This document shows positions 25,773-33,861 of a stretch of 64,000 bases of DNA, in pieces (within the stretch, counting starts at the first letter, position 1; each line of letters opens with the position of its first letter). The notes beneath the pieces are model-generated. The model ran no database searches, was not told where the DNA came from, and saw only the letters and a program-made list of their open reading frames with translations. The position numbers and the translations under genes are program-made. The stretch spans positions 2,799,501 through 2,863,500 of the forward strand of contig NC_007643.1 of NCBI RefSeq assembly GCF_000013085.1. Reading direction: 5' to 3'. Origin of the DNA: Rhodospirillum rubrum ATCC 11170. GTDB lineage: Bacteria > Pseudomonadota > Alphaproteobacteria > Rhodospirillales > Rhodospirillaceae.

Positions 25773-27158
25773 ATGGTGAAGCGCATGCGCCTTCTCATTG
25801 CTGGTAGGCTTTTCTTCGGGCTTGGCTTGGCCTTATGGGCGCTGGGCGCCGGACCAAGTCCCGCCAGGGCGGCGGGCATGTCGCTGATCCGCGACGCGGA
25901 AATCGAAAATACCATCGCGATGATCGCGACGCCACTGTTGCGCGCGGCGAGCATCGGCGATCGGGCCATCACCTTCCGATTGATAAACGACGATACGATC
26001 AACGCCTTCGCCACGACCGAGATGCGGGTTTTCGTCTATACCGGGTTGTTTCTCAAAACCGAAGGGCCAGACGAACTCAAAGGCGTCATCGCCCACGAAA
26101 TGGGCCATCTCGCCGGCGGCCATTTGCTGCGCATGAAGGACGAAATGGCCAATGCGTCGATGACGGCGCTGGTTGGCATGCTGGCCGGAGCGGCGGCCGG
26201 TATCGCCAGCGGTCGCGGCGATGTCGGCAGCGCGGTGATGATGGGCACCAATCAGGCGGCGATGCGCGGTTTTCTGACCTTCAGCCGCACCCAGGAAAGC
26301 TCGGCCGATTCCTTTGCCATGCGCATGCTTGACGCCACGGGGCAATCGGCGGCGGGCATGCTGAAGTTCTTTCGCAAACTGGGCGATCAGGAAGCCTTGA
26401 TCACCGCCAGCCAGGACCCTTACGTTCGCACCCACCCGCTGACCCGCGATCGCATCACCGCCGTGGCCGACCACGTCGCCCATTCCCGTTTCAGCGACGT
26501 TCCGCCCTCCCCCGCCGAGGTCCTGGCCTATCAGCGGGCCAAGGCCAAGCTGATGGCCTTCCTCAAATCCACCGGCGCCACCCTGGCCGCCTATCCCGCG
26601 ACCGATCGATCGGTCGCGGCCCGCTATGCCCGGGCCATCGCCTATTACCGGGCGGGTGATCTTGGCCGCGCCCTGCCGCTGATCGACGGCCTGATCGCCG
26701 AGGATCCGAACGATCCCTATTTCGAGGAACTGCGCGGCCAGATGTTGTTTGAAAACCAACGTCTGCGCGAAGCGCTCGGCTCCTATACTAAGGCCGCCCG
26801 CCTCGCCCCCACCGAACCGCTTATTCTGGTGTCCCTGGCCCATGTCCAGGTGGAATTGGGCGACCGGCCTTTGCTTGAAAACGCCCTGACCAATCTCAAC
26901 GCCGCGCTCGGGCTTGATCCGACCAATTCCTTCGCTTGGCGGCAGATGGCCAACGCCTCGGGCAAACTGGGCGACGAGGCGATGGCGGCCTATTATCTGG
27001 CCGAGATGGCCCTGTCCCAGGGCGACCCACGCGAGGCTTTGGCCCATGCCAAACGGGCCGAGGGACGCATCCCCAAGGGCTCACCCCAGGGCTTGCGCCT
27101 TCAGGATCTGATCGCCGAGGCCGAGCGCCAGAAGAAACGCCAGGAAGATCGCGATTAA
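25773..27158 (+). CDS. M48 family metalloprotease with TPR repeats (BepA-like)
   Basis: About 461 residues. An N-terminal signal sequence (hydrophobic run ending in ARAAG) exports it to the periplasm. The zinc motif is IAHEMGHLAGGH, with the third ligand expected in ESSADSFAMRML. The C-terminal half has helical TPR-like repeats (YARAIAYYRAGDLGRALPLI, LREALGSYTKAARLAPTEP). This layout is that of BepA/YfgC, a periplasmic protease and chaperone for outer-membrane protein assembly. GGAG precedes several candidate starts (ATG 25764, ATG 25773, GTG 25776); 25773 is a compromise. Its start region abuts that of the divergent GGT-like gene. Confidence 0.85.
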   Translation: MVKRMRLLIAGRLFFGLGLALWALGAGPSPARAAGMSLIRDAEIENTIAMIATPLLRAASIGDRAITFRLINDDTINAFATTEMRVFVYTGLFLKTEGPDELKGVIAHEMGHLAGGHLLRMKDEMANASMTALVGMLAGAAAGIASGRGDVGSAVMMGTNQAAMRGFLTFSRTQESSADSFAMRMLDATGQSAAGMLKFFRKLGDQEALITASQDPYVRTHPLTRDRITAVADHVAHSRFSDVPPSPAEVLAYQRAKAKLMAFLKSTGATLAAYPATDRSVAARYARAIAYYRAGDLGRALPLIDGLIAEDPNDPYFEELRGQMLFENQRLREALGSYTKAARLAPTEPLILVSLAHVQVELGDRPLLENALTNLNAALGLDPTNSFAWRQMANASGKLGDEAMAAYYLAEMALSQGDPREALAHAKRAEGRIPKGSPQGLRLQDLIAEAERQKKRQEDRD

Positions 27159-27226
27159 CGCGGCCCTGTCATCGCGAGGAACCCCAGGATCGTTTGTTCG
27201 TCCGTCGTTTCGAGGAGGTCCTTGCC

Positions 27227-27610
27227 TTGCCCACCGCCATGACCGCCCTGCTCGGCTGCCAGCTTCTGGGAGAGCTGATCGTGCGGGCCCTGCACCTGCC
27301 CATTCCCGGGCCGGTGCTCGGCCTTCTTCTGCTGCTCGCCTGGCTTTTGCTGGGCACCACCGTCACCCTGCCGGTCTCCAGTTCCCTGCCCGAGGTGGCG
27401 CGCGGTCTGCTGAACCATATGTCGCTGCTGTTCATTCCCGCCGGCGTCGGCATCATCCTTCATGGACAGACCCTAGCCGACCAATGGCTGCCGATCTCGG
27501 TCAGCCTGTTTGGCAGTACCGCCCTGGCCCTGATCGCCACCGCCCTGACCTTCCGCGCCGTCTGCAAGATCATGGAGCGCTCGAAGGCCAAGAAGGAGGG
27601 CGGGCGATGA
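27227..27610 (+). CDS. LrgA/CidA family membrane protein
   Basis: A 127-residue integral membrane protein with about four hydrophobic helices and the family pattern LLGELIVRALHLPIPGPVLG followed by SSLPEVARGLLNHMSLLFIP. LrgA/CidA proteins are holin-like or metabolite-export partners of LrgB. TTG 27227 is chosen because AGGAGG (27213-27218) is eight bases upstream; the ATG at 27239 is the alternative. Its stop overlaps the LrgB start by four bases. Confidence 0.85.
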   Translation: MPTAMTALLGCQLLGELIVRALHLPIPGPVLGLLLLLAWLLLGTTVTLPVSSSLPEVARGLLNHMSLLFIPAGVGIILHGQTLADQWLPISVSLFGSTALALIATALTFRAVCKIMERSKAKKEGGR

Positions 27611-28332
27611 ACGGCCTTCCCGGCGAAATCCACGACCTGTGGGTCTATCTGCACGCGACGCCGCTGTTCTGGCTGACCGTCACCTTGCTCGCCTATCTGA
27701 TCGGGCTGGGGCTGCACAGCGTCGCCCGCCTCAATCCGCTGGTCAATCCGGTGGCCATCGCCGTTTTGTTGCTTGTCGGCCTGCTGAAGATCACCGGAAC
27801 GGACTATCACGACTATTTCTCCGGGGCCCAGTTCGTTCACTTTCTGCTCGGTCCGGCGACGGTGGCGCTGGCCGTTCCGCTGTTTGAAAACATCGGCAAG
27901 GTGCGTCAGGCGCTGATCCCGATGGGGATCGCCCTGGTCGTCGGCTCGACGGTGGCGGCGGGTTCGGCGATGGGGCTGGCCGCCCTGACCGGCGCCACGC
28001 CCGAGGTGTTGCTGTCGATGGCGCCGAAATCGGCGACGACACCGATCGCCATGGGCATCAGCGAGAGCATTGGCGGCCTGCCCGAACTGACGGCGGTGAT
28101 GGTGATCCTGACCGGCGTGCTGGGCGCGGTGATCGTCACCCCTTTGATGACTCTCCTTGGCATCAAGGATATGCGGGCGCGGGGCTTCGCCGCCGGGGTC
28201 GCCGCCCATGGCCTGGGCACGGCGCGCGCCTTCCAGGTCGACCCGCTGGCCGGCACCTTCGCCGGCATCGGCATGGGCATGAACGGCCTGATGACCACCC
28301 TGGTGGTCGCGGTGCTGGTGGGATTCTTCTAG
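27607..28332 (+). CDS. LrgB family membrane protein
   Basis: A 241-residue membrane protein matching the LrgB/CidB family. Typical blocks are PLVNPVAIAVLLLV, LGPATVALAVPLFENI, MAPKSATTPIAMGISESIGG and FAAGVAAHGLGTARAFQ. It overlaps LrgA by ATGA and forms a two-gene unit. In other bacteria such pairs take part in autolysis control or in pyruvate or glycolate export across the inner membrane; which applies here is not known. Confidence 0.9.
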   Translation: MNGLPGEIHDLWVYLHATPLFWLTVTLLAYLIGLGLHSVARLNPLVNPVAIAVLLLVGLLKITGTDYHDYFSGAQFVHFLLGPATVALAVPLFENIGKVRQALIPMGIALVVGSTVAAGSAMGLAALTGATPEVLLSMAPKSATTPIAMGISESIGGLPELTAVMVILTGVLGAVIVTPLMTLLGIKDMRARGFAAGVAAHGLGTARAFQVDPLAGTFAGIGMGMNGLMTTLVVAVLVGFF

Positions 28333-28429
28333 CAGAACTTGCGCCCAGACCGACGGATGGCGCACAGTTTCGCCATGACGGCCGGTTACTCAGATCGTCC
28401 TTTTCCCAAAGCCAAGGATTTCGCCGCCG

Positions 28430-29197
28430 ATGACCTTCGCTCTTCGTCCGCTTCGCGCGCTCCGCCCCCTGCTGCTTGCCGCGACCCTGATCGGCGGCGC
28501 GCTTGCGCCGGCCCTGGCCGCCGAGGATAGCCTGTCGCCCGCCCAGCAGGCCGCCGTGCGCGCCCTGATCCGCGACACCCTGGTCTCGGACCCGGAAATC
28601 CTGCGCGAGGCCGTCCAGGCCCTCCAAGCCAAGGACGAGGCCGAGGCCTCGGCCCAGCAGGCGCGCGCCATCAAGGACCTGGGCCCGCTGTTGCACAGCC
28701 CCGAAGGCTTGCCCGCTTTGGGCAATCCCAAGGGGGACGTCACCGTCATCGAGTTTTCCGACTACAACTGCGGCTACTGCAAGCGCGTTTTCCCCGTGCT
28801 GTGGGACGAGGTCGAGGCCGACGGCCAGATCAAGCTCTATGTGATGGAATACCCCATTCTCGGAGCGGAGTCGGTGATGGCGGCGCGGGCCGCCCTGGCG
28901 GCGATCGGCCAGGACAAATACGCCGAATTCCATAAGGCGCTGATGGCCCATAAGGGCAAGTTCACCGAAGAGGCCATCGCCGGGATCGCCCGCGCCCAAG
29001 GCCTTGATGCGGCCAAACTCAAGACCGCCATGGCGGGCAAGGAGGTTGACGCCGCCCTCGCCCGCTCGTTCCAGATCGGTCAGGCCCTGGGCATCTCGGG
29101 CACCCCGGCCTTCATCGTCGCCGACCGCCTCGTCCCCGGCGCCCTCGACCCCGCCACCCTCAAGGCCCTGGTCAAGGAAGCCCGCAGCGGGAAATAA
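28430..29197 (+). CDS. DsbA-family thiol-disulfide oxidoreductase
   Basis: A 255-residue periplasmic thioredoxin-fold protein. A signal peptide ends near APALAAED. A helical N-terminal segment (residues about 30-85) precedes the fold, as in the ScsC/BdbD-like group. The active site is CGYCKR in FSDYNCGYCKRVFPVLWDE, and the cis-Pro lies in GISGTPAFIVADRLVPGA. It likely forms or isomerises disulfides in exported proteins. AAGGA lies about ten bases before the ATG. A terminator follows. Confidence 0.9.
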   Translation: MTFALRPLRALRPLLLAATLIGGALAPALAAEDSLSPAQQAAVRALIRDTLVSDPEILREAVQALQAKDEAEASAQQARAIKDLGPLLHSPEGLPALGNPKGDVTVIEFSDYNCGYCKRVFPVLWDEVEADGQIKLYVMEYPILGAESVMAARAALAAIGQDKYAEFHKALMAHKGKFTEEAIAGIARAQGLDAAKLKTAMAGKEVDAALARSFQIGQALGISGTPAFIVADRLVPGALDPATLKALVKEARSGK

Positions 29198-29203
29198 GGC
29201 GAC

Positions 29204-29256
29204 GCTCCACCGTCCGCACCCCTCATGGGGACGGACGGTGGGCGTTCCTTGATTTT
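29204..29256 (+). terminator. Terminator after the DsbA-like gene
   Basis: CCACCGTCCG (29207-29216) pairs with CGGACGGTGG (29232-29241); inside, CCCC and GGGG pair around TCAT. A weak T-rich stretch follows (29247-29257). Confidence 0.75.
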
Positions 29257-29363
29257 TCCCTAAACGTCACCATTTTGGTAACAGGAAAAGAGCCGGGGCC
29301 TCTAAAGACAGACCGCGACAGCTCAAGTGCGCCGTCGCCGCCACCTTATCGAAGGTGCCCGTT

Positions 29364-29639
29364 ATGATCCGGAGATTTCGCACTCGCGCTTTGGAAGACC
29401 TGTTTCACGACGGAACCACCCGCCACATCGACAAACGCCATCACCGCAATTGTCTTTTGATTCTTGATGCCTTGAACATGGCGACCTGCGCTCGGGATCT
29501 GGAAGGCGTGAAGGACTTTCATCCCTTGAAAGGCAACAGATCCGGAGAGTATGCGATGCACGTCAGCGGAAATTGGTGCATTACCTTTCGATTCGACGGG
29601 GCGGATATTACGGATATAGGTTTTGAAGACTATCATTAG
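29364..29639 (+). CDS. higB: HigB-type toxin (RelE superfamily)
   Basis: A 91-residue protein of the HigB/RelE mRNA-interferase family. Family blocks are RRFRTRALEDLFHDG, LEGVKDFHPLKGNRSGEYAM and GNWCITFRFDGADITDI ending in EDYH. Such toxins cut mRNA on the ribosome until neutralised by HigA. ATG 29364 is chosen because GAAGG is eight bases upstream; a GTG lies three codons earlier. The antitoxin starts 128 bases downstream, an unusually wide gap filled by a dispersed repeat. Confidence 0.9.
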   Translation: MIRRFRTRALEDLFHDGTTRHIDKRHHRNCLLILDALNMATCARDLEGVKDFHPLKGNRSGEYAMHVSGNWCITFRFDGADITDIGFEDYH

Positions 29640-29680
29640 AGTAGCGCCCGTGAATCCTGGTTCCCGCACGCCGCTCTAAG

Positions 29681-29740
29681 AGACTGATGGTGAAGCAAAT
29701 CGCCGTCGCGGTCTGATCCGGATCGCTCGGGATTGGCTAT
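29681..29740 (+). repeat. Dispersed intergenic repeat, copy C, between higB and higA
   Basis: This copy closely matches 9364-9422 over nearly its full length (AGACTGAT, AATCGCCGTCGCGGTC, CGCTCGGGA) and shares GTGAAGCAAATCG with 10497-10551. The centre contains the dyad GATCCGGATC. It lies inside the toxin-antitoxin operon. Confidence 0.75.
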
Positions 29741-29767
29741 AGCCCTCAAGCCCTCTCAGGACAGACG

Positions 29768-30094
29768 ATGATGATCCCCAAAAATAGACAGCCAACCCAC
29801 CCTGGCCAGATCTTGAAGGATCTTTATCTCGATCCGCGCGCCGTCTCCATTACCGCCTTCGCCGAGGCGACCGGACTATCGCGCAAGCATCTGTCGCAGA
29901 TCATCAACGGCCATGTCGGCATCACCCCCGACACGGCCGTGCGCCTTGGCGAAGTCCTTGGAACCTCCGCCCACATGTGGATGAACGGCCAGACCACCTA
30001 TGACCTCTGGCACGCCCAACGCCGTCTGACCGAAGGCCGTCCGGTTCACTCGGGAGCCTTCGCGGTTCATCCTGACAATGGCGCGCCCGCGTAG
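29768..30094 (+). CDS. higA: HigA-type antitoxin
   Basis: A 108-residue helix-turn-helix protein. It starts with the HigA pattern HPGQILKDLYLDPRAVSITA and has the HTH AEATGLSRKHLSQIINGHVGI, then SAHMWMNGQTTYDLWHAQ. HigA binds the toxin and represses its own operon. AGGA precedes the ATG by six bases. The C-terminal tail after residue 95 is short and probably flexible. It converges on the flagellar hook gene with a 14-base gap. Confidence 0.9.
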   Translation: MMIPKNRQPTHPGQILKDLYLDPRAVSITAFAEATGLSRKHLSQIINGHVGITPDTAVRLGEVLGTSAHMWMNGQTTYDLWHAQRRLTEGRPVHSGAFAVHPDNGAPA

Positions 30095-30108
30095 GGCCCG
30101 CACGCCCC

Positions 30109-31437
30109 TTAGCGTTTCAGCCCCGAAACCGTCTGCGACATTTCATCGCAGGTGCGGAAAACGGTGGCGGACGAGGAATAGGCGGTCTGGGTGGTGATCA
30201 TCTTGCTGAACTGATCGCCCAGATCGACGGTGGATTGCTCCAGCGCCCCGGAGGTCACGGTGGTGCCGACGCTGGCGGCGCTATCGGCGCTGAAGATCCG
30301 GCTTTCCCCGGCGGCGTCGCTTGCCCGGTACAGGTTCTTGCCGATCGCCTCCAGGTGGTCATTGGCCTGGAAATCGGTCAGCGCCAGCTTGTAAAGCGGC
30401 AGGGTCTGGCCGTTGGAATAGGTGCCCGACAGCACGCCGCTGGCATCGATGTTGGTGCTGATCAGCGACCCTTCCTTGTAACCATTGGTATCAAGATTGC
30501 GGATCTGGGTGGCGCCGCTGACCTGGGTCAGGGCGTCGATATCAACGGCGATGGTGCCGGTGGTACCATTGGCATAGGTGACGGCAACGGCAAGCTGCCC
30601 ATCGTCGGGGCTGAGCAAGGTGCCGTCACCGTTGAAGGTCACCTGGGCCGGGGTCGCCGTACCGGTGGTGCCGCCATTGGGATCGGAGACCGCCACCGTC
30701 CAGCTGTTCTGGGTGCCGGCGACCGGCGTGAATTCCAAGGACACGTTCTGACGCGGCCAAGTCGACGAGGTGGTGCCGTCGGCCGCCGTCGTCGTCACTT
30801 CCGGCCCCCAGACGGGGATGCCCAGGCTTTGGGTGGTGGTCGCCAAAGCGTTGATATTGGCGCGCACCACGGCGGCGGTGGTCGCCTGACCGTCGGCCTC
30901 GGCCCGGGTGTTGAGCTGGATCGGGCTCAGCGCCCGCGCCCCGGTGATCGTCCCGGTCTTGGTGTCATTGACCGGGAAAGGCTCGGTTCCCGCCTGCACC
31001 GCGGCCTGATCGGCCGCCCATCCCATCACGTAATAGCCGTCCTGGGTGGAGAGATAGGAATTGCCCGCGACCACCTTGCCAACGGTTTCCTTCGCCACCC
31101 GCGCGCCAAAGGAGCCATCGCGGGTATAGAAGGTCTCCCCCGACAGATCGGCTTGCTGATTGACCATGAACAGTCCCTGGCCGCCGATGGCGACATCAAG
31201 ATTGCGCCCGGTGGTCAGCAACCCGCCCTGTTCGCTCACCCGCCGGTAATCGACGGGCTTTACCCCGAAAAAATCGAAATTGGCGGTGGATTCCGACAGC
31301 AGTGTTTTGAAATTGGTATCCACCTGCTTGTAGCCGGTGGTGTTGATATTGGCGACATTCGTCGAAATCTGGCCCAGGGCATGGGACTGGGTAATCATCG
31401 CCATCGAACTATTGGTGAACGCGCCACCCAGGCTCAT
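30109..31437 (-). CDS. flgE: Flagellar hook protein FlgE
   Basis: A protein of about 442 residues that forms the hook joining the flagellar motor to the filament. The N-terminal rod-like helix reads LGGAFTNSSMAMITQSHALG, followed by ISTNVANINTTGYKQ. Next come GLLTTGRNLDVAIGGQGLF, a variable beta-rich middle domain rich in Thr and Ala, and the C-terminal GALEQSTVDLGDQFSKMITTQ helix ending in GLKR. The last segment reads VFRTCDEMSQTVSGLKR, with a Cys near the place where relatives have Ala. ATG 31437 is preferred, with GGGAG seven bases upstream. No other flagellar gene is in the window. Confidence 0.85.
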   Translation of the reverse strand: MSLGGAFTNSSMAMITQSHALGQISTNVANINTTGYKQVDTNFKTLLSESTANFDFFGVKPVDYRRVSEQGGLLTTGRNLDVAIGGQGLFMVNQQADLSGETFYTRDGSFGARVAKETVGKVVAGNSYLSTQDGYYVMGWAADQAAVQAGTEPFPVNDTKTGTITGARALSPIQLNTRAEADGQATTAAVVRANINALATTTQSLGIPVWGPEVTTTAADGTTSSTWPRQNVSLEFTPVAGTQNSWTVAVSDPNGGTTGTATPAQVTFNGDGTLLSPDDGQLAVAVTYANGTTGTIAVDIDALTQVSGATQIRNLDTNGYKEGSLISTNIDASGVLSGTYSNGQTLPLYKLALTDFQANDHLEAIGKNLYRASDAAGESRIFSADSAASVGTTVTSGALEQSTVDLGDQFSKMITTQTAYSSSATVFRTCDEMSQTVSGLKR

Positions 31438-31523
31438 CGCCATTCTCCCGACATGTCACAAGACCCCGCCCGCCGGAGCGGCGCGCGGAACAGCCTTGGA
31501 AATGGACCAACCGGGGTCTATGC

Positions 31524-31539
31524 AGCAAAGTCTATGCCA
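31524..31539 (-). promoter_or_regulatory. Candidate sigma-54 promoter for flgE
   Basis: On the minus strand TGGCATAGACTTTGCT has the GG and GC dinucleotides at the exact ten-base spacing of -24/-12 promoters. It reads towards flgE, whose start is about 75 bases downstream of the predicted transcription start. An inverted repeat GGGGTCT (31513-31519) / AGACCCC (31545-31551) brackets it. Hook genes in several alphaproteobacteria are sigma-54 dependent. Confidence 0.6.
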
Positions 31540-31584
31540 AGGCCAGACCCCAACCTTTCAGCCAAGGTCTTGTGCTCGTCAGGA

Positions 31585-31625
31585 TCAAAACGCCGATGGG
31601 GCGGCAAAACCTGCCGCCCCATCGG
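31585..31625 (-). terminator. Terminator of the thiSG gene
   Basis: CCGATGGGGCGGCA (31593-31606) and TGCCGCCCCATCGG (31612-31625) form a perfect 14-base stem with a five-base loop; on the minus strand it is followed by CGTTTTGAT. It lies 28 bases past the thiSG stop. Confidence 0.8.
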
Positions 31626-31652
31626 GTAAAAACGACCGGCTTGGCGGCGGGC

Positions 31653-32657
31653 CTAGATCAGCCCGGCCAGCGGCGAGGACGGATCGGCGTAGAGTTTGCG
31701 CGGCATGCGGCCGGCCTGATAGCTCAGCCGCCCGGCCTCGATCGCCAGCCGCATGGCGCGCGCCATGCGCACCGGGTCCTTGGCCTGGGCGATGGCCGTG
31801 TTCATCAACACGCCGTCGCAGCCCAGTTCCATGGCCACGGCGGCGTCGGAGGCGGTTCCCACCCCGGCGTCGACCAGCACGGGAACGCTGACGCTCTCCT
31901 TGATCAGGCGGATGGTATAGGGGTTGATGATACCCAGCCCCGAGCCGATCAGCGACCCCAGCGGCATGATCGCCACGCAGCCCATATCCTCCAGCCGCTT
32001 GGCGGCGATCGGATCATCGGCGCAATAGACCATCACCTCGAAGCCGTCGCGAATCAGGGCCTCGGCGGCCAGGAAGGTCTCGGCCATATTGGGATAAAGC
32101 GTGCGCTGATCGCCGAGAACCTCGAGCTTGACCAGCGACCAGCCGCCGGCCTCGCGGGCCAGCCGCAGGGTGCGCACGGCCTCGTCGGCGGTGAAACAGC
32201 CGGCCGTATTGGGCAGATAGGTGTATTTGGCGGGATCGACGTAATCGACCAGCATCGGCTGCGACGGATCGCTGACATTGACCCGGCGCACGGCGACGGT
32301 GACGATTTCGGCGCCGCTGGCTTCGATCGCCCGGGCGGTCTCCTCGAAATCGCGGTATTTGCCGGTGCCGACCAGCAGCCGCGACGAGAACACCCGACCG
32401 GCCACGGTGAACGGATCATCGGCCGGCTGGGGGTCCGAGCGGTCGCCGCCACCGATGAAATGGACGATTTCAAGCTGATCGCCCTCATCAAGGGCGGTTT
32501 CCTTATAAGTGGTCCGCGCCACGATCTCGCGGTTGCGCTCGACCGCCACCTTACGGGGATCGACCCCCATGCCAACCAGCAAGGCCTCGATGGAAACGGA
32601 GGGGGCGAGCTCGCGCGGCTCGCCGTTGATGATCACCCGCATGTCTTGGAATTCCAT
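31653..32657 (-). CDS. thiSG: Fused sulfur carrier / thiazole synthase (ThiS-ThiG)
   Basis: A 334-residue fusion for the thiazole part of thiamine. Residues about 6-70 are ThiS ([20 protein letters not shown], ending [10 protein letters not shown]). Residues about 84-330 are ThiG, a TIM barrel with [53 protein letters not shown] and [14 protein letters not shown]. ThiG condenses deoxyxylulose phosphate, an iminoglycine and sulfur carried on the ThiS C-terminal glycine. In the fusion this Gly-Gly is internal (residues about 69-71). Fused forms are known in alphaproteobacteria. ATG 32642 (MRVIING) is an alternative start. No thiO, thiE or thiF gene is adjacent. Confidence 0.9.
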   Translation of the reverse strand: MEFQDMRVIINGEPRELAPSVSIEALLVGMGVDPRKVAVERNREIVARTTYKETALDEGDQLEIVHFIGGGDRSDPQPADDPFTVAGRVFSSRLLVGTGKYRDFEETARAIEASGAEIVTVAVRRVNVSDPSQPMLVDYVDPAKYTYLPNTAGCFTADEAVRTLRLAREAGGWSLVKLEVLGDQRTLYPNMAETFLAAEALIRDGFEVMVYCADDPIAAKRLEDMGCVAIMPLGSLIGSGLGIINPYTIRLIKESVSVPVLVDAGVGTASDAAVAMELGCDGVLMNTAIAQAKDPVRMARAMRLAIEAGRLSYQAGRMPRKLYADPSSPLAGLI

Positions 32658-32896
32658 GGCTGTTTGTTGGGCGGGCTCTCAATCCGGGGCGGCCCCTCCG
32701 CGAAAGCGATCCCGCTTTTTCTGGGCGGAGAGACGGCCCTCGTCCCGCAGGGCCTCAGTATGGGTCGCTGATCAGTCGGATTCAACTGGGATGACCCGTC
32801 AGCGGGCGCGGGATTTGTTGCGAGGGCCGGGGAGCATGGTATAACCCCTATCCGCCCCCCAAGCGCCAGAAGAAGCCCGCGCGGGCCAGGAATCCG

Positions 32897-33346
32897 ATGA
32901 CAGCACGCCCCATCCTCATCCTCAACGGCCCCAATCTCAATCTGCTCGGCACCCGCCAACCCGAAATCTACGGGGCGACCACCTTGGCCGACATCCGGGT
33001 TTTGTGCGAGGAACGGGCGGCCGCCCTTGGCCTTGCCATCGATTTCCGCCAGTCCAATCACGAGGGTGAATTGGTCACCTGGATTCAGGAGGCCCGCCAC
33101 GGCCACGGGGCGATCATCCTCAACGCCGCCGCCTATACCCATACCTCGGTGGCCATCCTCGACGCCCTGCTCGCCTGTGAAAAGCCGGTGATCGAGGTTC
33201 ATTTGTCCAATATTCACCGACGCGAGGACTTCCGCCGACACTCCTATGTGTCGGCGGCCGCCGTCGGCATGATCTGCGGTTTCGGGGCGCTGGGCTACGC
33301 GCTCGCCCTCGAGGCCGTCGCCGGCCAACCGGGCGTTCGGAGCTGA
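32897..33346 (+). CDS. aroQ: Type II 3-dehydroquinate dehydratase
   Basis: A 149-residue enzyme of the shikimate pathway that dehydrates 3-dehydroquinate. The conserved order is [20 protein letters not shown] (catalytic Tyr in the lid), [48 protein letters not shown] and [20 protein letters not shown] precedes the ATG by five bases. It is the first gene of aroQ-accB-accC, an order common in proteobacteria. Confidence 0.95.
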   Translation: MTARPILILNGPNLNLLGTRQPEIYGATTLADIRVLCEERAAALGLAIDFRQSNHEGELVTWIQEARHGHGAIILNAAAYTHTSVAILDALLACEKPVIEVHLSNIHRREDFRRHSYVSAAAVGMICGFGALGYALALEAVAGQPGVRS

Positions 33347-33403
33347 CCGTCTGTTCGCGGCCCGACCCCCCAATATCCTTTCATTGCGGAGAGAACCGAT
33401 CCC

Positions 33404-33844
33404 ATGGCGAACACCCCCATCGACAGCGACGCGATCCGCGCCCTCGCCGAGTTGCTCGACGAAACCGGGCTGACCGAGATCGAATACGATAGCGGAGCCC
33501 TGCGTATCCGCATCGCCAAAGGCGGTGCCATGACCGGGGTGACCTATGCCAGCGCGCCGGCCGCCATCGCCGCCGCCGCTCCGGCCGCGGTCGCCGATCC
33601 GGCCGATCACCCCGGGGCCATCAAGGCGCCGATGGTCGGCGTCGTCTATCATTCCAGCGAACCCGGCGCCGCCGCCTTCGTGCAGGTCGGCGATCAGGTC
33701 GCCCAGGGCCAGACCCTGGTGCTGATCGAGGCCATGAAGACCTTCAATCCGGTCCGCGCGCCGCGCGCCGGTACGGTGGCGGCCATTCTGGTCGACGACG
33801 CCACTCCGGTGGAATTCGGCGAACCCCTGATCATCCTCGAGTGA
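33404..33844 (+). CDS. accB: Biotin carboxyl carrier protein of acetyl-CoA carboxylase
   Basis: A 146-residue carrier that holds biotin for carboxylation of acetyl-CoA, the first step of fatty-acid synthesis. The N-terminal region is IRALAELLDETGLTEIEY, then an Ala/Pro linker, then the biotinyl domain from about residue 70 with the biotin Lys in LIEAMKTFNPV. GGAGA precedes the ATG. Its stop is 17 bases before the AccC start. Confidence 0.95.
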   Translation: MANTPIDSDAIRALAELLDETGLTEIEYDSGALRIRIAKGGAMTGVTYASAPAAIAAAAPAAVADPADHPGAIKAPMVGVVYHSSEPGAAAFVQVGDQVAQGQTLVLIEAMKTFNPVRAPRAGTVAAILVDDATPVEFGEPLIILE

Positions 33845-33861
33845 GGGAGGGCGGGCGCCCC

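Noticed and set aside
32658-32896. Thiamine pyrophosphate riboswitch upstream of thiSG
   Set aside because: A stem GGGTC/GACCC and a TGAGG are present on the minus strand, but the conserved CTGAGA and ACCTGAT...GGATAATGCC-like elements are not.
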